From positions 8,937,267-9,001,266 of the forward strand of contig NC_087065.1 in NCBI RefSeq assembly GCF_963678635.1: 64,000 bases of DNA, in the 5' to 3' direction. This DNA comes from Symsagittifera roscoffensis (lineage: Eukaryota; Xenacoelomorpha; Acoela; Convolutidae). The first letter of the stretch is position 1, and each line of letters opens with the position of its first letter. The notes beneath the pieces are model-generated. The model did no database searches and was not told where the DNA came from. It was given only the letters and a program-made list of their open reading frames with translations. This document shows, piece by piece, positions 26,301-38,300 of the stretch. The position numbers were made by a program, and so were the translations under genes.

Positions 26301-29300
26301 GAAATGGTCGAAACAAAAACTCACCAATGAGGGAGGAAGGGCAAACGAACCAAACTTTGTATGATGAACAAGCTTATTTTTCTGAACAGATACATTTTGT
26401 TTCTTCATACGTTACCTCAGTATCGTAACGTCGCGTAGTTAGTCATGATAGCACGAAAAACAACTGAGCAATTGAAAATTTGAAATGAGCTGAAAAAAAC
26501 CCATGCACTTGTTCCAATAATTATATATTCATATATAATTTTTTTTACCAAATTCGTCGGCTAAGTTACCAGGGAAAGTATGAAAAAATAATAGTTCAAA
26601 AATTGATTGAACAAATGTCTGAATTATTTTGCTCACCGCGCAAAGTTTCCTTGCAATATGACACGAATGAAATTGGCATGGGTTGAGGTAGCCGATTCAC
26701 GTGTCTACAGAATGGGTCGAGCTTTGACCGCTTTCTAATTTGTTAATTGAACATGCTATTCATCCTTGTCGGTTATGGCTGACCTGAAAGTTTTTGGTCG
26801 TCTTTGGTCAACCTTGGTCAAATTCCGTCGAATCAAGTCGGACTTCGGTCGACTTTGATTATCGTTGATCGATCCTGTTGACTTCTTCTTGATGACTTCT
26901 CCATTTTTCAGTATCAATATCATTATGACACAGCGTTAAACCTAATTTTTAAAATTGATACTGAAAAATGGAGAAACATCAAGAGGAAATCAAAATTGAA
27001 CAGGATCGATCAACGATAATCAAAGTCGACCGAAGTCCGACTTGATTCGACGGAATTTGACCAAGGTTGACCAAAGACGACCAAAAACTTCCATGTCAAC
27101 CATAACCGACCAGGATGAATAGCATGTTCAATTAACAATTTGCAGGGTGTCGATAATAATTACTGTGACTTTTTTCTTTTCTTTACATTGTAATACCTTG
27201 CATTTAGCTCTTTTATCTGTTGTTAAGCTGTGAATTTAAAAGTCAGAAAACTCGGAGCACAAGTAGAAGATAGTTGGCCTATATAGTCAATACATAAATC
27301 GACCGCTCATACCCTGGAATGGGGGATAAAAAAGAGCCAGCTTTTTGTACCAGCTACATTTTATCTGCTTAGCGGAGCCATAAATTAAAAGTTATTTCTG
27401 CCAAAATTGTGCAAAGGGTAAGTAATTTCAGGGCTCAATACGTCTTCTTCAGACCAACTGTTTTTTTTTTCTGGAACCAGAATCACTGTTGAAAAGGCTT
27501 AGGTTTTTTTCCATGTTTACCCTGAGCTTTTGTGAGAATTTTTTGAAGACGTCCAACCACAAGAACTAAGGTTTAAGTCTGCCTTTTTTCTCAATTTTGA
27601 CTGCTTTATAAAACTCGCAGGATTCAAGTGTAATTTTGTAAAAAAATTATCTCAGTTGAGCATCAAATTTCAGAAAAATATACAAAAAATTGGTCCGCGT
27701 CGAGAAAACTGGCCTGGATTTTTTTCGTTGCAATATTAAACTAATTAAAGACTGACAAAATTAAAGGCGGACGTCCAAACTATGATGTATTAAAATAAAA
27801 GCTCAACAATTTCAGCCAATATTTACATATGTGTATTTTTTGCCCAAGTTACTAGTTTTCTCTGAATCAGTTTGGTTGGGACATCCAAGCTACTTGCAAA
27901 GCAGCAGACTACTTTTGTTGATACTATAGATTTCCAATTGCTTTAGATATGTACTAATACTCTGAAAACACCCCAGCTGATTTATTTTTGTAAAACATAT
28001 GATACAAACATTGGGCTATTTTCCAGCCAACCCTTTTATTTTATTTTTTTTCATTTCATTTTCGAAAAATCTAAATTAGATAACTTTCAATTTTTGAAAC
28101 TGCATTGAAACATGTCAGCGTGACAATTGCTCGCATTCTTACAACATTTTTTATGCTAGTTATTTTATGCTATATACTTTTTGTTCCGACTGTCATCTTG
28201 GGGAATTTGACTAATTAGACCCAACATATCCCTTATATATTGTCCGCTAAGTCCCTTCCCCAAATACCAGAAGAGCAAGGGGTGAGCTGTGATCCGGTAT
28301 TTGGTGACAATCCCTTCGGTTGAAAGGTTGAAATTGGTGGTCGATCGAAGTACTACACTGGGTTGCGCCCCCTTTGCTCGATTGTTCTCGTCTGTTCTCT
28401 TCCTCAGAAAGAATCGCGAGAAACTGGATAGTAATTGAATTCAAAAATAAATATATAAATTGCCGAGTATAAGGACCGCTAAGTGGCCTGAATACAATTT
28501 TATAAATACCAATGAATTTAATCTGCGATAAGTTCCGGAAAGCTGCCTCTTGCAGTTCACTTTACAAAAAATTCTAAATAACTCTTCAACTTTGCTTCAC
28601 AAAGCTTCAGTAAAAATCTCGCGTCGAGAACTCACTTTAAAAATTTCACGAGTCACTCTCAGGACCCGTCTGAATTCTATAAGTCTCACCCCTTTTTCTC
28701 TCCAGTTCGGTGGTTGTGCCTTAGTCGCGTATCGTTATCTTTTTTTACTATCGGTTCGGTCAGAGGCGTACCGTTCCCTATCCCTACTAACATTCACTTA
28801 ACTAGCTGCCACTCAGGACTTATCAGCTGAATCAACCATTAGGTCAGCTTTAATTAAACATCGGGGTGGCACTTAGTTAATCAGGAAATACTGAGCAAAC
28901 ATTGGGTTCAACTACAAAATCAGCTCCCAATCGTATTTGACAAATGACCCCTTGCATGATTTTATTTTAGTTCTTCCTAACTTTTTACCTTTCCCATGAA
29001 TTGGGTTATTCTCATATAACCGGGAATTTAACTTCCATGATACTTGAAAAATTTCCATTTTTGGTCATTTTTAATTTTATTCCCCTAAGTCCAAGGGCTG
29101 GGTAATTCCCTTCCCCGTGTCCGTTTTGATCCGAAAAAAAAACACCACAATAATTTATTTAATTTGCTAGGGCTGTTCATAAAATCTTCATCCCAAAATT
29201 CCCATTATCCCACATAGATGTTCCCAATTTTTGTCCCGGGGCTGTATTTTTCACTTGTTTGTCACTTATCGAAAGTCCAAGTGGAGTGGGTAAAGCTGAC

Positions 29301-32300
29301 TCCAATGTTTGCTAATTACAGAAAATCACTTTCTCTCGGGTACAAAGGTCAAAATTAAAAATTCTCGATTTAGGGGCCTCCCCTTACCTTCCCAGGTGGG
29401 TAGGTACGCCTTACGGGTCCTTACAATGCTAATTTATTGCTTTTCAGGGGGTTCCGGGGTTCTTGGGGTCAAAAGGCCAAATGACCTCTTGGAGGTCATC
29501 CGAGGTCAAATGAGGTCAAACGCGTCCAAACGTCTTATTTTCGATGGGAGATCATTCCCACTAAGTTTCATTCATATCGAACCATTACTTCCCATATTTT
29601 CGAAAAATTTGGGTCATTAACACTTTCACTAAAATTGCCATAGGAAGTTCCGGAGAGGATTGGGGTCACTAGGGCTCCCCCTACTGGGTTGGCCCCCACT
29701 TCACATTGGTGCCTTAAAATCACAAGTCAATTATCACTATCAGGTGTTAATAGCCTGATTCAATTTTCAAGTGCTAATAGCTTCCGACGTAGCCGCCGGA
29801 TTGGGTCCAAACATTAATACATTATAGGTCTTCCCCCAACCTACCATCCCCCCAAGTTTCAGCCTCCTAGCATTATCAGGGGTCGAGAAATAACAAAAAG
29901 TGGGTTTTGTTTACATAGGATGTAAAACCGGAAGTAATAACCGGATGCGTTCAAAATCCCGGTGGTGAACTTCCCTCGCCTAGAGCTACAATATATTGCA
30001 ATATGAAGTCATTCTGACCATTATTTACCGGTTTACAAAAAGTGCTAATTGCATTTTCGGAAATCATTATCACTCGCCCCCCTGGGGTCCCAGGGGTTTG
30101 GAAATTGGCATACCCGGCTAAAATCATCTCTATTAGTCACCCACCAAGTTTCATAAGGATCGGACTAGTTTCCCAATCCGGCGGGGGGTTTTCCAGATTT
30201 TGCTCGCATTTGTCAAAATTGGTGACTTTTGATCTTATCTTATCAAAATTGGTTACATTCAAAATAACATGGGGATAAAATTAGCTATCTGAATTGGTAA
30301 GTATCACTTTTGAACTATCTTTCAACTCCCCAACCAATAGTTTCGCGCCTACGCCTAATTTCCGTCGACGCACGAGGTTGGTCCGATTATCACGTGTGAA
30401 AATCGCGATCTTACACCGACCATTGAAAATGGCGAGGAACTTTGTGTTCGGTTGTTTTAGCTTTTTTGTTGTTTTCCACAGAAAATCAGTTATCACAAAT
30501 TATCATCCGATGATAATCGTGATACCTGAATTTAAAATCCCCATCAGTCGTGATTCGAATGGCTTTTGAAAAACTTGAAAAATTTTGCGCAGTTTCGAAA
30601 AAACCCACTAGAAGTTTTTGATTTTTTATCTACTTTCGAGGGATAAGTGCGAGCGAGAAGGCTTATTTTGCTTATTTTAAGCTGCTTACAATAGCGTATT
30701 TCTGCTTAATTTGAATTTTACTCAAACGAAATTATTATGATTATTTTTTAATGCATCTTCAAAAACTTTTTTTTTTAATTAGAAGAAAAAAAATTTTAAT
30801 GATTTTTTCGTCTTTCTAGTCATTTTTCCACAAAACTGTTTTATATTTTGCCCATTTTTCGATGAATTTCGAACATGCCTAAGTTCTACTAGGTTCTATT
30901 TTTTGGTTTAGATCCTTTAATCGCACCCCACAGAAAAAAAAAACGATACAAACTTGAAAAAAATATTTGAACTTTTTAAGACTATGGTAACTGGCTATTC
31001 TTGCTTATTATTGTATTTGAAAAAATCATTTAGATCAAAGTTTAAAATATTGCAAACTTAAAATTAAAACTTTTAAGAAAGTTTTAGCAATCTGTTTAAT
31101 GAGACATACAAGGTGCTTTTACAAAGTTGATTGAAAATGAATAAAAACAACAGTAAATTATATACAAGTGTGACTCAACCTATAAGAATTTTGTCTGCCT
31201 AAAATAACATAAGATTATAGTGTCACAACGGCATGTAGAGGTTGTCGATGAAAAACTTCTTGCTGCACAAAATTTGCCCGAATCAGGGACGGATCTAGTA
31301 GGATTTTCTCGAGGGTGGGGGGCGGATTTTCAAATAAACTCGAAAACTTTGTCGACCTTTTTTTTGTAGGTCGAACAAATTGATTTTCTGAGCTCTCCCA
31401 AATCACTATAAAGACCGTTTAGACCCATTTTTTTGCGCAGCTCTTTGAAAAATGCGTCGGCAAGGGGTCGAATCCCAGAAAAAGGGGCGTCCGCCCCCCT
31501 TCCCCAACCCCTAAATCCGCTGGTGGTCAGAATTGTTCCAATAGTCTGTTTTTCAGAATAAAATTTTCCAAGTAAAACTTTTTTTTCCAAGTAGAGCCAC
31601 AAATTGTTTTCACTTTTTGTTGACAGTGTCAATTTCAATTTTAGATTTTTGCAGCTTGCTGATTAGCATCGCTCTCAGGAAAGCTTCGCATAAAAAAATG
31701 ATTCTTCGTTTTTCAGTGGTGAATCGATTTAAAAATAACTGATGTTTGTGCGAGGAATGGGGACGTTAATCTATTTTAATAAGGGAGACGTTAAAAATTG
31801 CTCTCACATAGTGAGCATTCGAAATTGTGAGAAAATGTTTTTTTTTTTACATCAATGTTTTGATGTTTTTGTTATTTTCATCATTTTCCGAGATCGTTTA
31901 TGAGCTTGGGTTTGAAATATTACGTACGAACATGAAAATTATGTTGTCTGTCTAGGGTCTGGTGTTCTTCCGCCAGATGTGCTACTGTGACAGTCGGGAG
32001 AGGGGGGCTATGGTGGTGGGCTGTGACGTCTTCTCCCTCTACAACAGAACACAACTCAAACTGCACTTTCTCTCTTCGAAACTCATTTCACCCAACTTCA
32101 ATATAATGAGTAAGTTTACAGAACAGCACCCTCACCCATCCCCCATCCCCCATCCCCCCTTCCCTATTCCAAAGATTGCCTGTTGTGAGTATTTGTAGTG
32201 GGCAGGTGCGCGTCTAGGAATTTCTCAAAAGTGGTAGATTGTCGAACAAAATACGATATATTTTCTAGCTCAACTAAATTGAGGTTCCGATGTTTTGATT

Positions 32301-35300
32301 TCCTTCGAAACTATCGAATTTTCTTAAGTTCCAAAATTTTGTCGACCTTTTTTTAGGTCGACCAAATCGATATTCCGATTCGCTAATTAGACTTTTTTAG
32401 CTATTGATTGGTTCGAAATTCTCCATCATTCGTTCTCTCCGTGACGAAAATAGCCCACAACGTTTGCCTTAATACTGAATCAAATTGAATTATTTCACCA
32501 GAAACCTGAAAAAAGTTCTGTTATTGTCAGTTTTGATCAATTGATCTCTTGATCAATTTTTTTCAACTTTTTTTTTGTTTTTGGCTTTTTTCAACGTCCT
32601 GCTAAATTCATATCAGAGAAACAAAATTAAGTTGAAAGATAGTGTTCAATTTGTTAAAACTTATTTTTTGCTCCGATTTTTGAAGAAAGTGACGGAATGT
32701 TTCGGCTTAGGGAGTTTTTTTTTTAGACCAATTTAACTTTTTAATTAACTTTATTGTCCGGAAACTTTTATATTTTTCTGAAGATATCGTTCTCTTGAGC
32801 TTAAATTTTGAAACATGTACTTCTGTGATCGTTTTTTTTATGAACTTTAGTCGGTTTAACATTCTAAATTTGACTAATTTGGGATAAACTTTTCGCGCAG
32901 AAGTTTTGCTCGACTTTTTTGATTTTTCAATCGAAATGTTCAGCCAATGTTTTTTTTCTATGGTACAACTGTGTAAGGAAATTTTGACATTAAAAAAACG
33001 GCAGCTCTTGTTTTTAATTAAAAGCCAGCATGTCAACTATTGATTGAGATACAGATACGACGCATTTTTAGTTCTCTTTCTATGATTAAGTGACAATGAA
33101 TAAAACATAGATACCTATTTATGTCGTCGAGCTTTTTTGGTGCTTTCAGGAACAAGTCTTGGTACTTGGTAACAGGGATCTAAAGAATCAATTGTAGTCT
33201 TAATGAAAACGGTACATTACGAGGCCAAACTGTGCACTGGATAGGCTGTATGTTCCTGGGTTGCAGAGACAAGTCTTGAAACATGTTAAAATTTTTTCGG
33301 AACGATCAAAGGAAATGAAAGAACAAAAGAAGAAGAAAGGGACCATCCTTATTGCGGAATCCACTTACAATGCACAAAATGCACAGTTTGGCCTCGTAAT
33401 GTACCAGCTCAAAAAAATCATAAAAATCAAAGAACTGAATCGACCTGATTTGAGCAATTTTTTGGAACAACTCATAAAAATGATTTTTTTTTAAATTTCT
33501 TAACTGTTTTATTTTCGAATGGTTTTCTTTTGTTCTTAGACTGAATGGACTAAAGACTATTTGGAACAAGTTTTGTCGATCAGAACTACAAAAAAAAACA
33601 TGATTAAGTGAACAAATTTTTGCAATTTTTTTTTCTTCATTTTTTTGAAAGTTTGTTCAAATATTTTAATTTATACTACACACTAGAAAATAAAAATGCA
33701 GCCAGAAAACTCGAAACTAGAATTAAATTATCTTAGATGCATTTTAAATCAATTTTCTGTCAATCAAAAAACATGTACACAATAGCGCTTAATTTAGTCC
33801 NNNNNNNNNNNNNNNNNNNNNNNNNNNNNNNNNNNNNNNNNNNNNNNNNNNNNNNNNNNNNNNNNNNNNNNNNNNNNNNNNNNNNNNNNNNNNNNNNNNN
33901 NNNNNNNNNNNNNNNNNNNNNNNNNNNNNNNNNNNNNNNNNNNNNNNNNNNNNNNNNNNNNNNNNNNNNNNNNNNNNNNNNNNNNNNNNNNNNNNNNNNN
34001 CTTTTTTTCTTTGTCTTTTTTAATATCATTCAAAAGGTATTGTTGTCCTGAGCTCAAGTTTGAAAAGATATTTCACCTGTGATCATTTTTCGGAAAGTTA
34101 TGTGGGTTTAATGATTGCCATTTTGGCCAATTTGGGGCAATTGACGCGCGATATATTTCGCGCTATTAACACGTGAGCTGATGTTTATTCCGTCTTAGAA
34201 AACGTTCAAAATTGGTTGAAAAAAGCTTGTTTACAATAATTGATTTGTTACAAGGAGCGAATTTTATCCTTTTGCATTTTATATGGCGTGTGGGGTGATG
34301 ATTTTCATCAAAAGTTTCAATTTTTAGAAAAAAAAAACATTCCTTTTGTTTTATTACCTTGAAATTTTTAATGTTATTTTTGCTCCTTAAGACTTTAAAA
34401 GCGGTCGGAACATTCAGGCTTTCGCCCTGATACGAACAGTCTTGTTCCGACTTTTGTAACGAAAGTAATAGAACATTTGTGCTCGGGAGGTTTTTTGTTC
34501 TTCGGACAAATATCGACTTTAAACTAGCCATTTTTGAGGGAATTTTTAAAATATCAATCGAAAACTATTGTTGTCCTGAGCTTAAATTTGAAGAGATATT
34601 TTAACTGTGATACTTTTTTGTAAAGTTATGGGGGTGTAAAAATTGCCATTTTGGCCAATTTGGGACAATTAATGCGCGATATATTTGGAGCTATTAATGA
34701 GTAAGCGAGATTTGATTCGTCTTCGAAATCGTTCCAAATTGGTTCAAGGAAGCTAATATGTCATAGCTGTTTTGTTAATAGGAGCAACATCTATCACTTT
34801 GTACTTCATATGGGGTGTGGGGGGATGTTTTCACAAAATAAAACTCATTTTTTTCTAAATTCAAACTTTATTTTATTACATTTAATTTTTTCATGTTATT
34901 GCTGCTCGATGGTTCTTAAAAGGCAGTCGGAACACTCAGGGCTTCACCCTGATACGAGCAGTTTTGATTCTATTACGAGCAGAGTCGTTTTAATTAAGAT
35001 CGTAATTTCTTGATGTTACGGTGTAAAGTAAAACGACTCTCTTCGTAATTAGAAATTTGATCACCATGCCAAGTTTCCTTGCATTGTTACATTGTCAAAA
35101 TAGTTTTTCAAAATTGTAATTGAAAGGTGACGGGAAAGTGGCAAAGAATGTGGCTCTTATCCACTGCACTTAGCCCTCCTTTTAAATTAAATGTTTCGTT
35201 GGATATTTTAATTAGTATTATGACTACATGAGTGATGTTATTATGTACAGTATGAAGAACGAATCTGATTGTTAGTTTTTAGTTTGGGCTTCATACCAAT

Positions 35301-38300
35301 TTTGATTATACATTGTAACAATGTTAAAACTGTTTTTCGAAATTGATATAGAAAGGTGTGAGGGTTTGGAAAAAGGACAGTACTCCCCGCACTCAGTAAA
35401 AAGATAAAATAATAGATTATGATGGGTTTTTATAATCAGCCTCCATAAATTTCAAAAAGAATTGATTATAATCGATTAAAAATGGATTATAAAGTTAATA
35501 TTTTTCGAAACAATAAAAATTGCTATAATCAATTATGAAGGATTATAATCGATTATTTTATGAAATTTTTTTTTCTCAAATTTTATTAAATTATAATCCA
35601 TTATTTGTCAGCGCTTTTCGTTTCATTTTTGTTTTGTTTTGTGTGCCTTTCAGTTGGTTACCGAACTAAAAGAAACTGTTATTTTGTACTTATAGCCACC
35701 AGCGGATATAGGAAGGGGGGCCTCAAAATAGGCGCCTAACATATACTAATTTTGAGGGGGGTGCGCGCCGGAAAAAAAGCGATTTTTTGGTCAAAATTTT
35801 TCAAAAAGTGCTTGAAAATGCATTTTTTGGCCCGTTTTTTGCCTGCTGCTCGTAAAATTTGATCAAAACAGGGTTTTTTGAATATCTTGGGAGAGCTTGG
35901 AATCAATGGAACCTTTATAGGGCTTAGGAGACCCCCCTCCCTTTCATGCAGAATAGCTAAATTACAATCCATTTTAATTGATTTTTCTTGTGAAATAATA
36001 ATTTGATGGAAAAAGGGATTATAATACATTATAGTAGATTATAATAGTTCATAAGAGTCTATAAGAGGTTTTTGGAAAATTTATAATCAAATATAATTGA
36101 TTATAAATTATTAAAATGTCACCAAAACCGTTATCATTATAATCGATTATAACTCGTTCAAACATCTTAATTGGCGCTTATAATTAATTATAATTTTGCT
36201 AAAAGTACGATTATAATTATAATATAATCGATTATTTTCTCTTTTTTATGAAGGCGGGTCTGTCGAAGTCAAGCAAGTTTCACGTAATACAAGCGATAAA
36301 TTCTCAACATACAATTAGAAAAGCAAAGCAACATCTTTGAAAATAGTAAAAGAAGATGCTAAGCGAGTGATGTAGTTTGCAATTGTGACTTTAAAAAATT
36401 TTACAAAGTTTTAAAAGTAAATGCAGAAAGCTTTAATTGTGGTCTTACAAACACAAAAACCAACATTTGTCATTTTTCCTTTTGTAATTTCTGACAGCCA
36501 CGCAGTTTTTGCTTCGAAATACTTTTGTTACGGAGTATTTCTGCTCGGGGTGGGTTTTTTTTTCTTCAGACAGCTTTCGACTTTCTAACTAGCCACTTTT
36601 GACGAAACTTTTTTACATCATTCAAAAAGTGTTTTTGTCCTGAGCTGATATTTGAAAAAATAATTTTTACCGGTGGTCATTTTTCATAAAGTTATGGATT
36701 TTTAAAGATCGCGATTTTTGCCAATTTGGGACAATTAACGCGCGACATATTAAGCGGAAATTCAATCGGTCATGTCAAATTGGTTAAAAGAAGCTTATTT
36801 GCCATAACTAAATGTTACTAGGGAAGAAACTTATCAATTTGTACCATATATGGCGAGTGGGGGAATGGTTCTCACAAAAAACCTCAAAACTTTATAAAAA
36901 AGAAATTCACTTTTTTTCATTACATTTTTTGATGCCATTACTGCTCCATAGACTTTATTACTGATCTATGTTATTCTTCCTCCCAGCAGTCAAAACATTC
37001 AGGGAAGTTAATCGCTATTGAAAGCAAAAAAAGTATTCGGAAAACTTTGATTATTACGATCAGAAAATTATTATTTAATTTGGTGTACAAATCATTCAGT
37101 TTTTGAGTTTTTTGTTTTTGCTTTTTTTTTGGTTTTTTCAGCATAGGGTTACAAAACAGTTTATTCAATTTTTAAGGAGAGTGGAATGCTATATTAGGCA
37201 ACAAGAGCTTTCAAGACTAGACCTACGTGATTGCGTCAGTTTTTATGAAATAGTTGCAAAAAGAAGCAAAAAAGGCAGAAAAATTGGTTAACGTCTAACG
37301 ACTGAAAAACTAACCAAAGCATGCTTATTCTTAGCATTGTTCAAGTGGGTATTAGTTCAATTTAACAACTTAAATGAAAGAGATCTCCAAAATCTAATTT
37401 TTCCGACTTTCGAAGAAAACGGAATATTTATGCTCGGTGTGGTTTTATTTTATTCAGTCAACTTTCGCCGGTCAAAATAATGATTTTCAACAACATTTTT
37501 ATACCTCATTGAAGATATCGACTCTCTGAGTTCAATTTAAAAAGATATTGGATCTACTTAAGAATCTACCCCTATTGAATCAACTAAGGAATCTCCACCC
37601 CTGTAAATAAAAACAGTAAATTCGCACTAGAGCGTTATATGGAAATTTGCTGCATTCTGATTGGTCGAAAGTTCGCTGCAAATTATTTAATAGAAATCCC
37701 CCCTCCCTTCTTGAAAGTCTTGAAAGGAGTGCGAGCGTTAAGTAGATCCAAGATATTTTACCTCCAATAATTTTAGTAAAGTTCTGGGAGTTTGAAAATT
37801 GCTAAATTGGCCATGTTCTGGACTAAATTATGAGAATTTTGGAGAGTTTATTCATATTGCTGAGAGCGTAACGCAAAATATTTATGCGCAGCGAATTATC
37901 CCGCACAACAAAATCGTTCCAAATTGAATTGAGGCTGGCTAAATGGTCGTATTAATTTCATACGACTCAAAATTTTACACTTTGATATTGTCCAAAATTT
38001 ATAGGTTTTCAATGTTTTCATTTCCCAAAAACTGTTCGATATGAAGTAATGGACAGAAGGAGCAAATGACGCAAGTAGCATGAACGTTATGGCTATCTTA
38101 AATGTAGAAATGGTATTGCATGACAGCTTCTGAAGTATTGCTTTGACAATTTTTATCACAATTTTGCCACTCTAGATGAGAGGCAAAAATAATTTCACAT
38201 GTAGATTGTTGATGACGCATGTTGTATGCGTTCCTGAGTTGCCAATACAGCGCTGACAAAAACTGTTCTGAATTAATTTAAATCCATTTGAAATCGATTT

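Noticed and set aside
28245-28870. Possible LTR or RNA gene in the GC-richer block
   Set aside because: I found no TG...CA ends, primer-binding site, second LTR copy or cloverleaf.
31460-31475. ggtcgaatccc, resembling a tRNA T-arm
   Set aside because: There is no matching A box, acceptor stem or cloverleaf. It lies inside a MITE.
31284-31533. Firm 8 bp target duplication for the hAT-like MITE
   Set aside because: Flanks match at only 6 of 8 positions, and another copy (ending 20725) shares the right-flank word tcaga, so part of it may be element sequence.
33737-34057. Open frames crossing 33801-34000
   Set aside because: They exist only because the unknown bases of the assembly gap contain no stops.
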